Part shown: piece after piece, positions 1-12,000 of the stretch
How positions within the stretch are numbered: the stretch's first letter is position 1
Layout of the letters: the number at the start of each line of letters is the position of its first letter
DNA from: Gentiana macrophylla
Taxonomy: Eukaryota > Streptophyta > Magnoliopsida > Gentianales > Gentianaceae
Direction of reading: 5' to 3'
NCBI GenBank assembly: GCA_026214975.1
Contig: CM047815.1
Span: 63,185,852-63,249,851, forward strand
Length of the DNA: 64,000 bases
The notes under the pieces: generated by a model
What the model was told of the DNA's origin: nothing
The model's database searches: none
Seen by the model: the letters and a program-made list of their open reading frames with translations, nothing else
Program-made: the position numbers and the translations under genes

Positions 1-1821
1 TTTCGAGGCGCAGCGCTAAATTTTTTTGGCTGAAATTTAAATTTTGACAGGACGCTCCTGTCACCGAGAGATTTCACTCCATTCAACAAACTCTTTATTC
101 TTTCCTCAAAAACTGCTACCTACTATTGTTGATATTGGAGGTGGAGGAAGAGAGGAGGATCATCAACATCCTCAGCATGACGCTATTGACCGCATCTTAC
201 TCTTCTACCCAACTCCGAGTGCAATCACCTACAACAACTGCAAAACATAAATTGTTATATTAAATTAGAGTAAACTGCAAAATATAAATTCTTTACACAT
301 ACTGCAAAATAAGAATTTCCTTTCTTCGGAAACAAAAGGTTTATACACACCCTATTTTTGCATCAAACAGGTCTCGAGCCAACTTATGACATAATGAAAC
401 CACTAACACTATATCCTTGTTGGTATAAAAGTTTCCTTTCAAAGATCACTTTCATGGTAAATTAGTATAATCAATGTTTATAGATATTGGAAACAAAATA
501 TCCCCGATTTAATGTATTTTGGATGATGTGTGAGGAGTTTTGATTTAGGCCCTCAGAACACAACTCATGATCAGGTGATACAACATATTGGAGTTTAAGA
601 CCGATAATGGTGTTTGGCTTTTAGGGAGTTAGAATTCTGTTTGTCTTGTGATCGAAAGTTTATTGTTTAAAGGCATCTGCCTCAGTGAGCATTGGGGATT
701 TGAGTGTTTGACCGGTTAATAATTTTCGTCTTTGCTTGTTTTTAATAATAAATCTTATCATTGCTGTTCAAAAAAAAAAAAAAAAGAAAGCATGAAATAT
801 ATATTTCTGGTAAGAACCGTCATATTTCACAATTTCATTCACACATAATCTTCGTATTTTCCAATGTTCTTCCTCAAACGAAGATTTGTGACATTTTCTC
901 ACAAATCAAAGGAAAACAACAAATAAGCATGAAATGTTAATAATATAAAAGCTTACAATCCAAACTATCACCAATCATTTTTTACCATTAATGCATCAAA
1001 AAAATCCTTGTAGAGATACAATATAAGTAAATAAACTTGAAGTAAATAAGGGGTATTTAGGGGGATTCCGCTAAATCTACCGAAGTCCTTAAAGGCACCA
1101 CAATACATGCATATTTTTAAACATTGTTGTGCAGACCCCGATAAATTTAAGGGTTGCCCTTAAAGGCCTCTAATGGAGGTACTCACATTGGCAAAGGTCA
1201 ATTTGACATTAGAAGATAAGTATGTGACCTATAGTGACACATTTAATGAACATGGACACTCATTTTTGCCAAACAGCCAAACCTTCTCACCTCATGGGCA
1301 CCTTTAGTTGAATGTTGGAAATATAGACTTGTATTAGAAACACTTTTAGCAAATCTCACCTGGAGGACCCAAAAAATAAAATAAAAAATCAATAAAAACA
1401 TAGTAAGAAAAAAATAATTAATTCAACAAAAAGACATAATTCAACACCAAAACTCTAATTGACAAAGCTTTGAAGGCTGCAGGGGATGAAGCATAAAAGT
1501 ACATGTATATGCACACACACACAAACAAAAACAAAAAAACCATCAACCTAGTCGATGTCAGATGGATTTCAAGCAACAAACTATAACATGATCATACAAA
1601 ACAAATTACCTTGAAGGAACAACATTCTGCTGTTGGGATGAGAAGCCACACTCTACCAACAACCAAACATAAGAAGAACAATAGCTGATCAACCACTAAT
1701 TTTAACAGACATGAAAAAGATACTAAAGATTAAAAAAAAAAGTTTAGAAACTAAAGACAAAGCACCCGGGAGACGTATAATAGCAGAAATGGACAATTAA
1801 TTATTCAAAAGCAAAAAATAG
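1..1821. other. AT-rich intergenic DNA, no gene recognised
   Basis: No reading frame here resembles a known protein; the longest is 68 codons. An A15 tract at about 770-786 follows a T/G-rich segment and could be the 3' tail of an old retroposon, but no duplication or coding remnant supports that. The rest is low-complexity A/T-rich DNA. Confidence 0.5.
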
Positions 1822-1896
1822 CAGTGTTCTAAAAAGCACCAAAATCGGTCGCCTAGGCGCCGCCTAGGCCCTAGGCGCACCCCGGGCGTCTCGACT

Positions 1897-2398
1897 AGAG
1901 GTGTTAAGCGAACCGAACGTTCGCGAACAAGGCTCGAACTCGGCTCGTTTAAGCTCGTTCGAGCTCGTTCATTTATGTTATCAAGCCGAGCTCGAACGAG
2001 TTCTCTCGCCGTTTAGTAAACGAACGAACACGAGCCTGCTCGTGAACGCTTCGTTAGTGTTCGTGAACATATATTATATATAATATAAATAATAAATATA
2101 TAAATATATAAAACAAATATCAAATATCTATTGAGCGAGCTATTGAACAGGCCGAGCTATTGAACGCAGCCCCAAAAAATTTGCTATTGAGCGAGGCGAG
2201 GCTCGAGTTCGAGCCTATTCGCGAGCTTGATCTCGAGCTCGAGCTCGAGCTCGAACATTTTCCTTTCTTATCGAGCCGAGCTCGAATAGGCTTTTAGGCT
2301 CGTTTGTCTTAACGAGCCGAGCCGAGCATGCTCGATTATAAACGAGCTCGAGCTTGAACATCAGGTACTCAGCTCGGCTCGGCTCGTTTACAGCACTA
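1897..2398. mobile_element. GAGCTCG-rich TIR element nested in the hAT MITE
   Basis: This 502-bp segment is bounded by perfect 9-bp direct repeats GTCTCGACT (1888-1896 and 2399-2407). Its ends are imperfect inverted repeats: the left begins AGAGGTGTTAAGCGAACC and the complement of the right begins AGTGCTGTAAACGAGCC. The interior consists largely of AGCTCG/GAGCCGAG words in both orientations, so it can fold extensively. A 9-bp duplication with TIRs suits a Mutator-like non-autonomous element, but there is no transposase to confirm the class. A related sequence lies at about 37,707-38,115. Confidence 0.65.
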
Positions 2399-2460
2399 GT
2401 CTCGACTTGGCTCTGGTGATCTCATCTGGGCGACAGGGGTGCTGGGCGATTTTCTGGGCG

Positions 2461-2520
2461 CTCCTGGGCCCTTCTAGGCGCTCCTAGGCCCTTCTGGGCG
2501 CTCCTAGGCCCTTCTAGGCA
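2461..2520. repeat. Tandem repeat, three 20-bp units
   Basis: Three consecutive 20-nt units of the form CTCCT(A/G)GGCCCTTCT(A/G)GGC(G/A) lie inside the hAT MITE. Units differ at one to three positions. Confidence 0.8.
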
Positions 2521-2580
2521 ATTAGGGTTCCATCTGGGCGAACATCCAAGTTTTCCCAAGTGTTTAGACAAGAAAGAGGC

Positions 2581-2656
2581 ATAAAACCCTAAAAACCCTC
2601 TTAAAACCCTAAAACCCCCCTAAAAACCCTAAAACCCCCCTTAAAACCCTAAAACC
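2581..2656. repeat. Degenerate telomere-like AAACCCTA repeats
   Basis: About seven irregular copies of AAAACCCTA/AAACCCCCCTA lie inside the right half of the hAT MITE. They resemble the plant telomere unit (CCCTAAA) and telo-box, but spacing is irregular and they sit within a transposon, so they are probably internal simple-sequence expansion. Confidence 0.6.
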
Positions 2657-2725
2657 GCCTAGGCACCCTAGGCCCTAGGCGCCTCAGTAGCGTGCCGACT
2701 TCGCCTAGCGAGTTTTAGAACATTG

Positions 2726-5418
2726 AAAAATATTAAATATAAAGTTAAAAAAGAAATCAGCAATTTATTCAAACATATAAAATGCATAGGTGTTGGTTTT
2801 CATCAACTTGAAGCTAGAATCAAACATTTTGAGTCTCGCCGATTCCTCTGCCGCACTTCGGAAAACCACAATTGCTCACCATCATATCAAGTGTGTCACA
2901 CGCCAGCAACTATTTCACAACCCTTGTCTCTGCTTCACACAACCCTTTAAACATCTCTCTTCTCACGCATCTTCATTGTAGCAAGGATATTTCTTCAGAT
3001 CTGGCCAATTTCATTTATTAACTCAAACAACAACAAATTGAAAACATCAAAAGAAAATGAGTTAGAGGGAGATTTCTGAAGTGAGTTCAAATCACAAATT
3101 TCAAATGAAATAGTTAAATCATTTCTCAATGTTCAAAAATGGATGAAGACTTCCATTAGATATATCTCTCACCATCCCGTTATCGTTAGGTGAAATAATG
3201 CAACTACTTTTTATGCACCGCATCATGTATTATTGGCCATAGATAAGGCTAGAGATCAATTCAGCCAATTGTTGGAGGAGAATGATTACAAAGTGTGGTA
3301 ACGGAAAGGAGAGGACGAATGGTGGTTTTTTTCTCTCAATCGTTAGAAGTAAAATATCTTATGTTAAAATCAAAACCCCATGCTCTAACCTGCACAACAT
3401 CAATGTGTAATATAGCCTGTGAAATCGGATAATACATGAATGTGTAAAAAACTCTACTTAGCAGTCGAGAAAGTATGAATATCATGTAATCATTTGAAAG
3501 TAAACATGTAACCATTTGAAATCATAGCTCAGCATACAGGAAAGCAGATCATGTATAGTATTATTAGCATAGATACCACTTCATAGTAACATAACAAAGA
3601 GGAATATTGTGGATCACAATGAGGAATCCGGATCCTCTTCGATGTGGAAGCTCAAAGTTACTTTATGATGTTACCGGCGGAAATAAAAGAGGGAATCCAA
3701 CATCTACAAACAGAAACAACTACTTCATTTTTATCACATGTTTCCCCAATGAAACACAAATCTATATTCTATAGCGTGACACTAAAAGAATACCAGTAAA
3801 ATGAAAAAAAAGGAACAAACAATCTCCTCGTAAGACCTTACCACATGAACCACAGCAAGATAACCTTAAAACAAATACTACTCCCGTGAAATGTAGTTGA
3901 CTTAATTTTTTGGGCAACAAATATAGTAAACCGCCTAATCTTTATCCAACCACAATTACTTAACAAACATAATTAAACTAAAGATTTATAAATATGGGGG
4001 AGAAAAGAGGATACCAGCATCAGGCTAAGCACACGTATCTGGAAATTTCAGCATTGTCTCTGAAACATACGTCCCCCACATGACAATTCTGCAAAACGAA
4101 TTTATCAATCCTCCTCTATGTTTTAATAATTGAAAGTAACCGCTAACACCACTTAGCACTACTAACTAACACCTATAATCATGAAAGAAACTTTCTACTA
4201 ATTAAGACTCAATGAAGAGTAAATGACTCAACACTTATTGACCATAAATAGCCGTTGGTTGATATTATGATAAGAAGAGAAGTAAAAGGATCTTCAATAG
4301 GTCTCACATCATCTATTCAACTAAAATATGTCTGACATCATATAATTTCAAGGCTCGGAATCACTACGCCCTGAAATAACATCAAAGCACAAAATCAAGA
4401 ACAATGAACACTTAATGTATATGTAGATGGAGAACAACACAATGTATGCAATAAATTCAGATGGGCAGAAAATTTTAACATCTCATCAGAAACTGAATAT
4501 GTTGTGACCTTGACAGAAAATGTATACTTCCTGAACTTCCTAAATGAATGTTCCTGCATATGCAAATAAATGTTGGTAGATAACATGAATACACCCAACC
4601 AACAATTCCAAAAAAAATCAGAAAATAGGAATACGGAGCATCCGAGAGAAGTTTAAAACATTTTAGTGCGAAACCCAATTTGGCATACATGGTTTTGAAA
4701 TGAAAAGTGATGAGATAATCGTCAAACTGAATATATGAGCCACTGAATGCCAAATTTTTCACTCAATTCCAAATTTTTTTCTGCAAATTTGTTCCCAATT
4801 TGTGAATGGAACTTAACGGGAAAAGACTAATCATAATATTTTTTGAAAATTAAAAGTTGAACGAAAATGAAAAGAATATGGAAAAGAGAGTGGTCAGATG
4901 AAAAAGGATGGTAACGGGAGTGAGGCGGTTGTTGGAAGAGTGGGGAGTGGGTAGTGGGGAGTGGATTTGAGGTAGAACCGTAGAACTGCCCAGTTGTGGT
5001 GAGCGTGGGCTACCGATGGTGGGAAGTTGGTGATTTTTATTTTTTTAGTGAGGGATTCACTTGTCACGTTTGTGGGTTTGGGTCGGGTAATCACAGGGAA
5101 TCAAGTCAATTGGTAGTTATTTACTCTAAAATATTAATATATATATTTATATGGGGGGTAGGGTAGGGTGAGAGAGAGAGTTTGTATGTGTATATATATA
5201 AAATATATTTTGATTTCAGATTTAAAGTGTTACCAAACACTCTAATTGATTTCAACACTTAAAACATCAGTTACTTAAAATATTCATATTTCATATTTCA
5301 GGCTTCAGATTTGACAAACAGCCCCTAAGTTAAACGAATGATGTAAAACATACGATTTCAGACACACTCGTCATTTAACATTGCAAGTAATAACATAAGT
5401 TATTAACACTAGCAAATA
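2726..5418. other. Intergenic DNA, no gene recognised
   Basis: Short open frames on both strands (up to 95 codons) show no domain, signal or codon pattern that I recognise. Short stretches on the minus strand (for example around 4,020-4,100) are flanked by AG/GT dinucleotides and could be exons of a non-coding transcript, but nothing decides this. A GA-rich (GAGAGAGAG) and TATATA segment lies at about 5,155-5,210. Confidence 0.4.
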
Positions 5419-5700
5419 CTACATCCGAATCAAAATATAAGTCATCCTCACACTTTTCTACTGTCACATAAATAATATGTTTCATTCTACATTACCAATG
5501 CAACATTTATTGTTCTTTCTATCTCTTACCCTTAATTTATTATGAATTCAACAACTTTTATTACTTAATAACTATTGCATTAATGATAGTCAAGGGTATT
5601 TTAGACATTAACCTTCAAATTAATGACATTCAACCAATTCCTTAATCAAAATTAGTGTGAAACTCTTGTGATGGATGAATATATTTTGAATGGGAGGTAG
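5419..5700. mobile_element. Stowaway-type MITE
   Basis: The 282-bp element is flanked by TA on both sides (5417-5418 and 5701-5702). Its ends are inverted: it starts CTACATCCGAATCAAAATATA and its complement starts CTACCTCCCATTCAAAATATA. The C-T-x-C-x-T-C-C terminus with AAAATATA just inside and a TA duplication is the usual Tc1/mariner-derived Stowaway form. No coding sequence. The TIR match has a few substitutions, so it is not very young. Confidence 0.75.
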
Positions 5701-6148
5701 TATTAATATAATGACAGGCGAGGTGTGGGATTCTCAAAATTTTCTATGAAGGTACATAAATAATATATATGGAATTTTCTACTTCTATAAAATTTAAGCC
5801 GGCGACTATTATTATTTTTATCGCGGAGCATGTTTCATTAAACGACTTTTATGTGGTATTTGATGGAAAGTTGTGTCCCTCTGAACCAAAATCCTGCCTC
5901 CGCCAGTACGCATATGCATATCCCAAGTGGGCAGAATTCCGAGACTCTATCAAAATGGGGAGGGAGTAATACGTTCACCAAATCTTACAGTTTACAGTAG
6001 AAAAACACATTATAATCATGAACTCTTTAGGTTTGATAACATCAACAAAAAGAGCTAAGTGAAGTATATAAAAGTAAATAAGAAACAAGGAGTACATTGT
6101 TTTCTCATTGATATATTGATGAGATTTATTGTATATTTCTTTTCTTTT
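5701..6148. other. Intergenic DNA before copia-1
   Basis: No gene is recognised. The words ATCAAAATGGGGAGGGAGTA at about 5,948 resemble one end of another Stowaway MITE, but I could not find the partner end. Confidence 0.35.
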
Positions 6149-6149
6149 T

Positions 6150-6328
6150 TTGGGAGGAATTGTATATCTCGAATTGTAATTTAAATTACTAGTATTTATC
6201 TCTGTAATTATTGTATCCGTAAATATCCTAGATAATTCTAGAACTTAATTGTATTGTACCTATAAATACATATACATACCATTCATTCACAAGTGTGAAT
6301 AATAATATTTTTCCTAATCACTTTGTGA
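6150..6328 (+). repeat. Copia-1 5' LTR (3' part; 5' boundary unresolved)
   Basis: This segment directly precedes a primer-binding site and contains a TATA box (TATAAATA at 6261-6268) about 70 bp before it, as expected for a short copia LTR. No second LTR survives in the window, so the 5' limit is a guess and the true LTR may start earlier. Confidence 0.4.
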
Positions 6329-6340
6329 TAGTATCAGAGC
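6329..6340 (+). promoter_or_regulatory. Copia-1 primer-binding site (tRNA-iMet type)
   Basis: TAGTATCAGAGC differs at one base from the TGGTATCAGAGC site used by most plant copia elements to prime minus-strand synthesis from initiator tRNA-Met. Gag coding begins about 120 bp downstream. Confidence 0.7.
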
Positions 6341-6456
6341 CCTAATACTCTCTTGTATTGTATTTCTCCGTATCTTTTATTTTTCACAAAACACAAACCC
6401 GCCGTTCACTTTCTTCCTCCTGCTTCTTCACTAATTCTCGTCCCCCTTCCACGTCA

Positions 6457-7327
6457 ATGGCCGACCTCACCCCGTCTTCGGGGAAAAGCTCTTCCTCCTC
6501 TATTATTGCTTTCAATTCTTCCACCCAAGCCCGTCTCAAGCTCTCCTCCTCAAATTACACCATCTGGAAAATTCAAATTGAATCGCTTCTCGAAGGTTAT
6601 GATCTCGCTGGATACATTGACGGGACGATAACCTCCCCTCCAGCCACCCTCACTGCCAACGCAAAACGACCAAACCAAATCCATCCCATCAGACTTGGAA
6701 ATGCCAGGACAAGCTCATCTTCAATCTGATCCTCTATTCACTCACGCCGCGCGCAAATTGCTACGACAATTTCCAAAGCTCAAATAGCAAGAGAAGCATG
6801 GGCTACTCTTCATGACATTTTTGCCAAACCGAGCCACAGATGGATCAAACAAATCAAACAATATCACAAGGCTTTACGTCGTGGCTCTCAACCTGTGTCA
6901 GATTATATATATGTGGTAAAATCTAAAGCCGATGAATTGGCCTTTCTCGGCTCTCCCATGGATGATGAAGACCACGTTGATTTAATTCTTGATAATATGG
7001 GCAATGAATATGCTAATCTTGCCCGAGCAATACAAGCCCGAGACTCGGCTATCGCTTTTGAGGAGCTCCACCATAAACTGTTGAACTATCAGGTCAAGCT
7101 CGGCTCATCCTCATCACCTGTGACCTTCGCACCGTCCACTGCCAATGTTGTTGTCCGTCCGACGTAGGGCCTTCTCCCTCCCAACAGTCAGCCGTGGAGA
7201 ACTCCACAGGAGCAATCAGTCAAATCTCCATAGTCCGGCCCTTACCAATCATCCGACAGCTCTTAGTTCACTCAACCACGTCCGACCACTGCTCCAAATT
7301 TCAATTCTCGGCCAAGAAGACCATATC
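6457..7327 (+). pseudogene. Copia-1 gag (broken, split in zinc knuckle)
   Basis: Remnant of a Ty1/copia capsid protein, which normally packages element RNA into virus-like particles. From the ATG at 6457 one reads an N-terminal segment with a NYTIWKIQIESLL stretch typical of copia gag. A frameshift near 6,660-6,730 follows, and the frame resumes at 6,895 with an SDYIYVVKSKADEL segment. The C-terminal zinc-knuckle coding region (relic reading GQEDHI) is cut after base 7327 by the LTR element at 7328. It resumes after 14,819. The knuckle cysteines are already mutated, so gag was probably decaying before the insertion, or has decayed since. Confidence 0.8.
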
Positions 7328-7680
7328 TGATAACGGTCAAATTATACCCGTAAAAGTCATCAACGTTGACCTTAAATCGAGATTAATAATATATATTTCA
7401 TATTAAATCACATGTTTATATTTATTATTTAATGTTAAGTGATTATTAATATGATATTTGGTATTTAGCCGTTTTCATTATTAAAAGCCGATTTATTGTG
7501 CGATAAATGCTATTTTTGTAGATCACGACAAATCGAGAGGATAAATGTCATCAATCAAGTAAATCTCAAGATAATAGAGGAAGAAAATCGGAGCATTAAA
7601 TGAAAGATTAATCAGATCAACACGAAAGCGTGCAGTGGGGAACAAGATAGACGAGAGAAACGTTTAACGCGTGCAGAAGA

Positions 7681-7718
7681 AGGCTCGGTCGACCGAGCCT
7701 ATCCATTCGGTCGACCGA
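7681..7718. promoter_or_regulatory. Paired GGTCGACC palindromes upstream of the LTR TATA box
   Basis: A perfect 20-nt palindrome (7681-7700) and a perfect 12-nt palindrome TCGGTCGACCGA (7707-7718) lie about 75-110 bp before the TATA box. The pair is conserved in the 3' LTR (13415-13434, 13441-13452). Further copies of the 12-mer lie at 8251-8262 and 9281-9292. A dimeric transcription-factor site is a reasonable guess; no factor is identified. Confidence 0.5.
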
Positions 7719-8044
7719 GTATGTCGGCTCGGTCACTTTTCGGATTTTTTCGTATTTATCTTCTAGATCCTTCATAAGTCGGCAGAAACCCCTATATAAG
7801 CAGCAGCTACGAGAAATTGTAAAACACACCAACACAACCCTTCATCCCTTCATTCTTTCTTCAATCTTACAATTCATAATACAACTTGATACAATGTAGA
7901 ATAATTTGAGAGTTTCCAGCAATTTAAGGGCTGCAATATGTAAGCCTTTATTTTCTTTTTCTTTCTTTTAAGTAATTAATCCCTCCCAATTATGCTTTAT
8001 CGTTTGAATTAGTTATTCATAGCTAGATGATGTAAATCTAGGCT

Positions 8045-8100
8045 ATGACGTTAGGGATATGGCGACTCCTTGTCTATGGGGATCCCATAACCTACGTCAT
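8045..8100. other. Conserved hairpin in the transcribed LTR region
   Basis: ATGACGTTAGGGATATGG pairs, with one bulge and one or two mismatches, with CCCATAACCTACGTCAT about 20 bases downstream. The same hairpin is kept in the 3' LTR at 13782-13837. It lies downstream of the TATA box and would be present in RNA. Confidence 0.5.
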
Positions 8101-9077
8101 ACACTTAGTATTTATTCATGAATCTGTATTGTTTAATTAATGCGTATCGTGTTAGTTTATATGAATGCTTTACAATTCTTTTTTAATGCATTACAGATGA
8201 TGAAACGCCGAGAGATATGTTCGGGGATGTAATGGGGAAAAAAAGACCATTCGGTCGACCGAGCCTGTTTTTCATCCGTTAAATAGCCACGTCTTTATGG
8301 TTAGGTTAACTTAATAGAATTTATTATCTCAGTAGGTATGGCTATGGCTACGTTACTCGCTTAGTTTAATTAAAACGTGTAAAAAGGAAATACCAATATA
8401 AAACTCTTAGGTAGGCTTATGAATTGATCTTCGGACGTTCAGCGTTATCTAGGTAGGTTTATATTCGGGAATTGCATGCACCTGCTTATACGTACGTCGT
8501 AGATTAGCATGAGACTATAACTTGGTAATTGCTAGTTGGACGAGAGCTTGAGTGATCGTTTAGAAATACGCCTAACCATAGGAATGTTGCCTGAGGCGAG
8601 GTGTACGGTCAATATCGGCATCCTTAGAGTCGTAGCGTGTGAGTTATATGAGATGGAGGCACTAAAAAGCGAAGTCACGTAACAATATCACGGTGATTTA
8701 GTGACTTACCGGTGCTAAGTCAAGTTAAAGATGATGACTCCCGTAGCCAATCTAAGATAGATACAAATGGATTGACGCTAATAAGTTCATTTATTATATA
8801 AATTATCTAGGTCCAAACGATAAAGACTATAATTGGGGAGGTTAATTACGTTGTGTCGAGTCGTGTCTTTACCTTCCTTGTCTTATGTTGGTCGTAGACC
8901 GCCTCTATGTCCTTGACATGTTTAATTAGTTGTTTGTATATAAGATGATCCACAATTGGTTCCCTGTGGGATCGACCTTGATTCACTATAGCTATACTAT
9001 GATGGGCTAGTCCTCTTGCTAATCTTGGTTTATGGTGGTCAAGTATATTATAACTTTGATTCACCCGACCAAGTTTT

Positions 9078-9095
9078 TGGCGCCGTTGCCGGGGA
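9078..9095 (+). promoter_or_regulatory. Primer-binding site (tRNA-Asp type)
   Basis: TGGCGCCGTTGCCGGGGA matches the complement of the plant tRNA-Asp 3' end, a primer used by several plant Ty3/gypsy lineages. It begins 6 nt after the end of the 5' LTR. Confidence 0.85.
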
Positions 9096-12000
9096 ACCAA
9101 CGGTCAATTTTATATATAAATAATTTTTTTATTCATGTCGAGTTTTTGTTTTAGAAGTCGCTTTTTACGTTTTGAGTCCTCTCGGTTTATGCTGCTCATG
9201 TCTGAAAATTCCAGATTCTAAAAATATATATATATATATAAAATAAAATAAAATTTATTCGCTCGACCGAGAGACCTCATTCGGTCGACCGAGAATTTAT
9301 AATTGTTTTTGTTTTGTTCTTGTTCTGTTCTGTTTACACGGATTCTGATTTGTGTTTTTCGAGTCTGGAATTTCGCGTGTCTGTTTATCCCCGTATGTTT
9401 AATCCGTAAGTCGATAGCGGCATGGGAGACCATGTTAAAATCGATCTACGGTCTGCTTTGTTTTCTTCTGCTTTGCGTAAACCAGGAAGCAATAATCTGA
9501 GTCAGTAATTTTTCAAGGGCGCTGAGAAAATAACCCAGCAAACATGTGGAGCTAAGAATCTAAGATGGGAAAAGCGATGGAAGCAATACCTTTAAAGCAC
9601 AAAAATGGCTCCGAAAAAAATATATATTTTAAGGCTTAAATTCTTCGTGGTACAATGTTGAAGGCAAGGTACTACCTTTTTCTTGCTTATGTTTTACTAC
9701 CTTTTGTTTTTTTGAGCATAAGTTAGCCTATACATAAACCTTAGTATGAATCGTAGCCCGGAGTTGGTTTGTAAGATTAATTTTATTATTGTGGAAGGTT
9801 ACGCCCCAAATCATCTCATCTAGAGGGTGTAGGAAACATGTAGTCATTGAAATGAAGCGATGAATAAAGAGTTCCTCGTAGTTCTATTAAAATCTCTTTG
9901 TCCTATGCATGAGATTGCTTCTACTGGCCAGAGAAGCAACAAATTGTGTAGTTTAAGCATTCACAATCTAAAGAAGACGTTGAGTTTTGAGAGAACACCA
10001 TCTTACTTTTGTTGAGTTTTATGGTGATGGCTTCTCGGTGAACCCACCTTAAGCGAGCGAGATTACGCTTTGGGTGACAATTTAGAAATCGGAGACTCTT
10101 AGTACATGGGTTCGAAATGGTCTAACCATGGTCGGCGAGTTCAATCGAGCTTCGGCTCAATCTACTCCCCTCCACGTGTGATGTACGTTACAACAGTTCC
10201 ACAAGACTTAGCATAGCCGATAAGCCTTCGGGCTAAACGGGGCTTATCTTGACGGATTGGCTGAGCTGTCACATATGTTCCAACGAATAAGGCGGCGTAG
10301 AAGCTTGCCTACATAACCGACCTTTATTCGGAGTACTTTGATTCATTGTTTCTTATTGTCAAGGCCAAAACCGTAATTTTAACCGAATTCACTAATTCCT
10401 AAAACGAGAGCCGAGGTAAGAGCTTTGTATAAATGGTATGGATAAATGTCGTTTCCTAGGTCTCACAACCAAGGGAAGGGTATTAATCCGCAAAAAGCGA
10501 CAAGCCACCTCTAATAGTGCTCGAGAGGGTCAAAGTCCAAGCGATCCAAGAATGATAAGCGACAAGGATAATTTTTGAAAAGTCAAATGAGGACTTTAAA
10601 CTCGTAACTACTTCTTTAAAACCCTTAGGATTTCTTTTTAGGATTTTAGGTTTTGTTTTCTTTAAGTCAAATAAAAGTAACATGACATATGTTGATGTTT
10701 TTTATTTTGCCGTGTTCTGATGGCCATTGGGCTAAGGATGTGCAAAACTTTTTACTCAAAATAAGCCACGTGAAATAGAGTTCCGTAGGAGAGTGAAAAA
10801 TTGCTAAAGAAAAGGAAATTTAGCAAACAACCTTAAGATGGAAGCATTAAGAGAGCTTGAGAATTATTGAAAATGTAACAGAGAATGATTGGTGTGAACA
10901 AGAACAATCTTGGTCAAATTCTAAAACTTTTTAGGTGATCCAAGTTAAAATCCAAAGTGATGTGCAATTCATTCTGCAATTATCCTTATCTTTCCCTTTG
11001 CACTTTTTCACCTTCAAACTTTTCGATCCTCTCACCAATCTGCCCCAAAGTTCACATTTCTAACCATTCTTTCATCGTCCTTCTTTCTTTCCATCCGTTT
11101 CACTCTCCCACCCAATCTCAATGCCTTAACCATTTTCAACCCACCCATAAACACAATTTCTTACCCACCCTTTCTCTTTTCTTCCCAACCTTATGTGTAT
11201 CTTTTTCTAAACCCATCATACTCTCAACCTCCATTTTGTTTACATAATACCTATGTGTTGCGGAATTTGAAATATTGCTAAGTTTTAATGCTTATCTTTT
11301 ATCATTTTGATTTTCATGATCCTAGTTGGGGTAAGTGTAGCTCTGACCCTAGCTAGATTTCAAAGAGTTTTTGGTTCGATCACATACGACTTATCTTTCT
11401 ACCGGAAGTTTTAAAATTTCACATTTTTTCCGTCTATTCCGGCATTTCTAGATGATAAGTTTTGTTCTGAACTATCACACCGATCCGACCTTGTTGATGA
11501 CGGTTATGACTTTTACGTGATACATTGGGTTATTAGTAATTTCGAGGAGTAGCTACATCTCCCTAAGTTGTTGATATCCAATGCAAGCGAGAAGTTTCTG
11601 CGTTAAGTATTTGATTTTATCTTTAGCCAATAGGTTGCATTCAATCTGTTATACCTTACCAAGTTTCTCTTTTCCTGGATTGAATACCTTTTCGATCGAG
11701 TCAACCTCGTGTTTTCCCCCGTGGGGTAATGCTTTTTGATCTTTCTCTTCTCCCCCCGGTTTTAAGCCCATTTAAGCGGTGGGGGTTGTAGATGAAGACT
11801 ACCATCTTTAGTTGCTTGTTTATTTTTCTTTCTATTTAGTATTTTTCTTGTCTTTGGTTGTATAAAATAAAGTGGCTTAAAATGTTTTTCGGTATTCATA
11901 CCTAATTATCGCCACATTATTCTATAACTTCCATAGACATGGTGTTATTAACGGTTTAAGTGGAGTTTGTGCCTTATACTGAGTTTTCACTTGCTTCTCC

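Larger units (their letters stand above)
1822..2725. mobile_element. hAT-type MITE, interrupted by a second element
   Basis: Seen: the ends are inverted copies, CAGTGTTCTAAAA at 1822 and its complement ending at 2725 (read inward, CAATGTTCTAAAA). They are flanked by AAAAATAG on the left and AAAAATAT on the right, an imperfect 8-bp duplication. Both subterminal regions are dense in CGCCTAGGCG words. Known: hAT elements have CA(G/A)TG-type ends and 8-bp duplications. Inference: a non-autonomous hAT MITE of about 0.4 kb before the nested insertion. The flank is A-rich, so the duplication alone is weak evidence; the matched termini are the stronger part. It has no coding capacity. Confidence 0.65.
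7328..9071 (+). repeat. 5' LTR of the LARD-like element
   Basis: 1,744 bp, TGATAACGG... to ...CCCGACCA. U3 carries perfect palindromes AGGCTCGGTCGACCGAGCCT (7681-7700) and TCGGTCGACCGA (7707-7718). A TATA box follows at 7793-7799 (TATATAA), so transcription probably starts near 7,825. The transcribed part contains a long hairpin (8045-8100). Confidence 0.9.

Noticed and set aside
1897..2398. CRISPR-like array because of repeated GAGCTCG words
   Set aside because: Repeats are short, overlapping and inverted, with no spacer regularity, and the context is plant nuclear DNA.
4894..5094. 66-codon minus-strand frame as a possible first exon
   Set aside because: No splice partner or homology seen; composition is Pro/Ser/Thr-rich without a motif.
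6353..6631. 92-codon frame overlapping copia-1 gag
   Set aside because: Shadow of the gag frame that starts at 6457.
10957..11247. 96-codon frame in the LARD-like interior
   Set aside because: Ser/Pro/Phe-rich composition from a C/T-rich stretch, no gag or pol motif.
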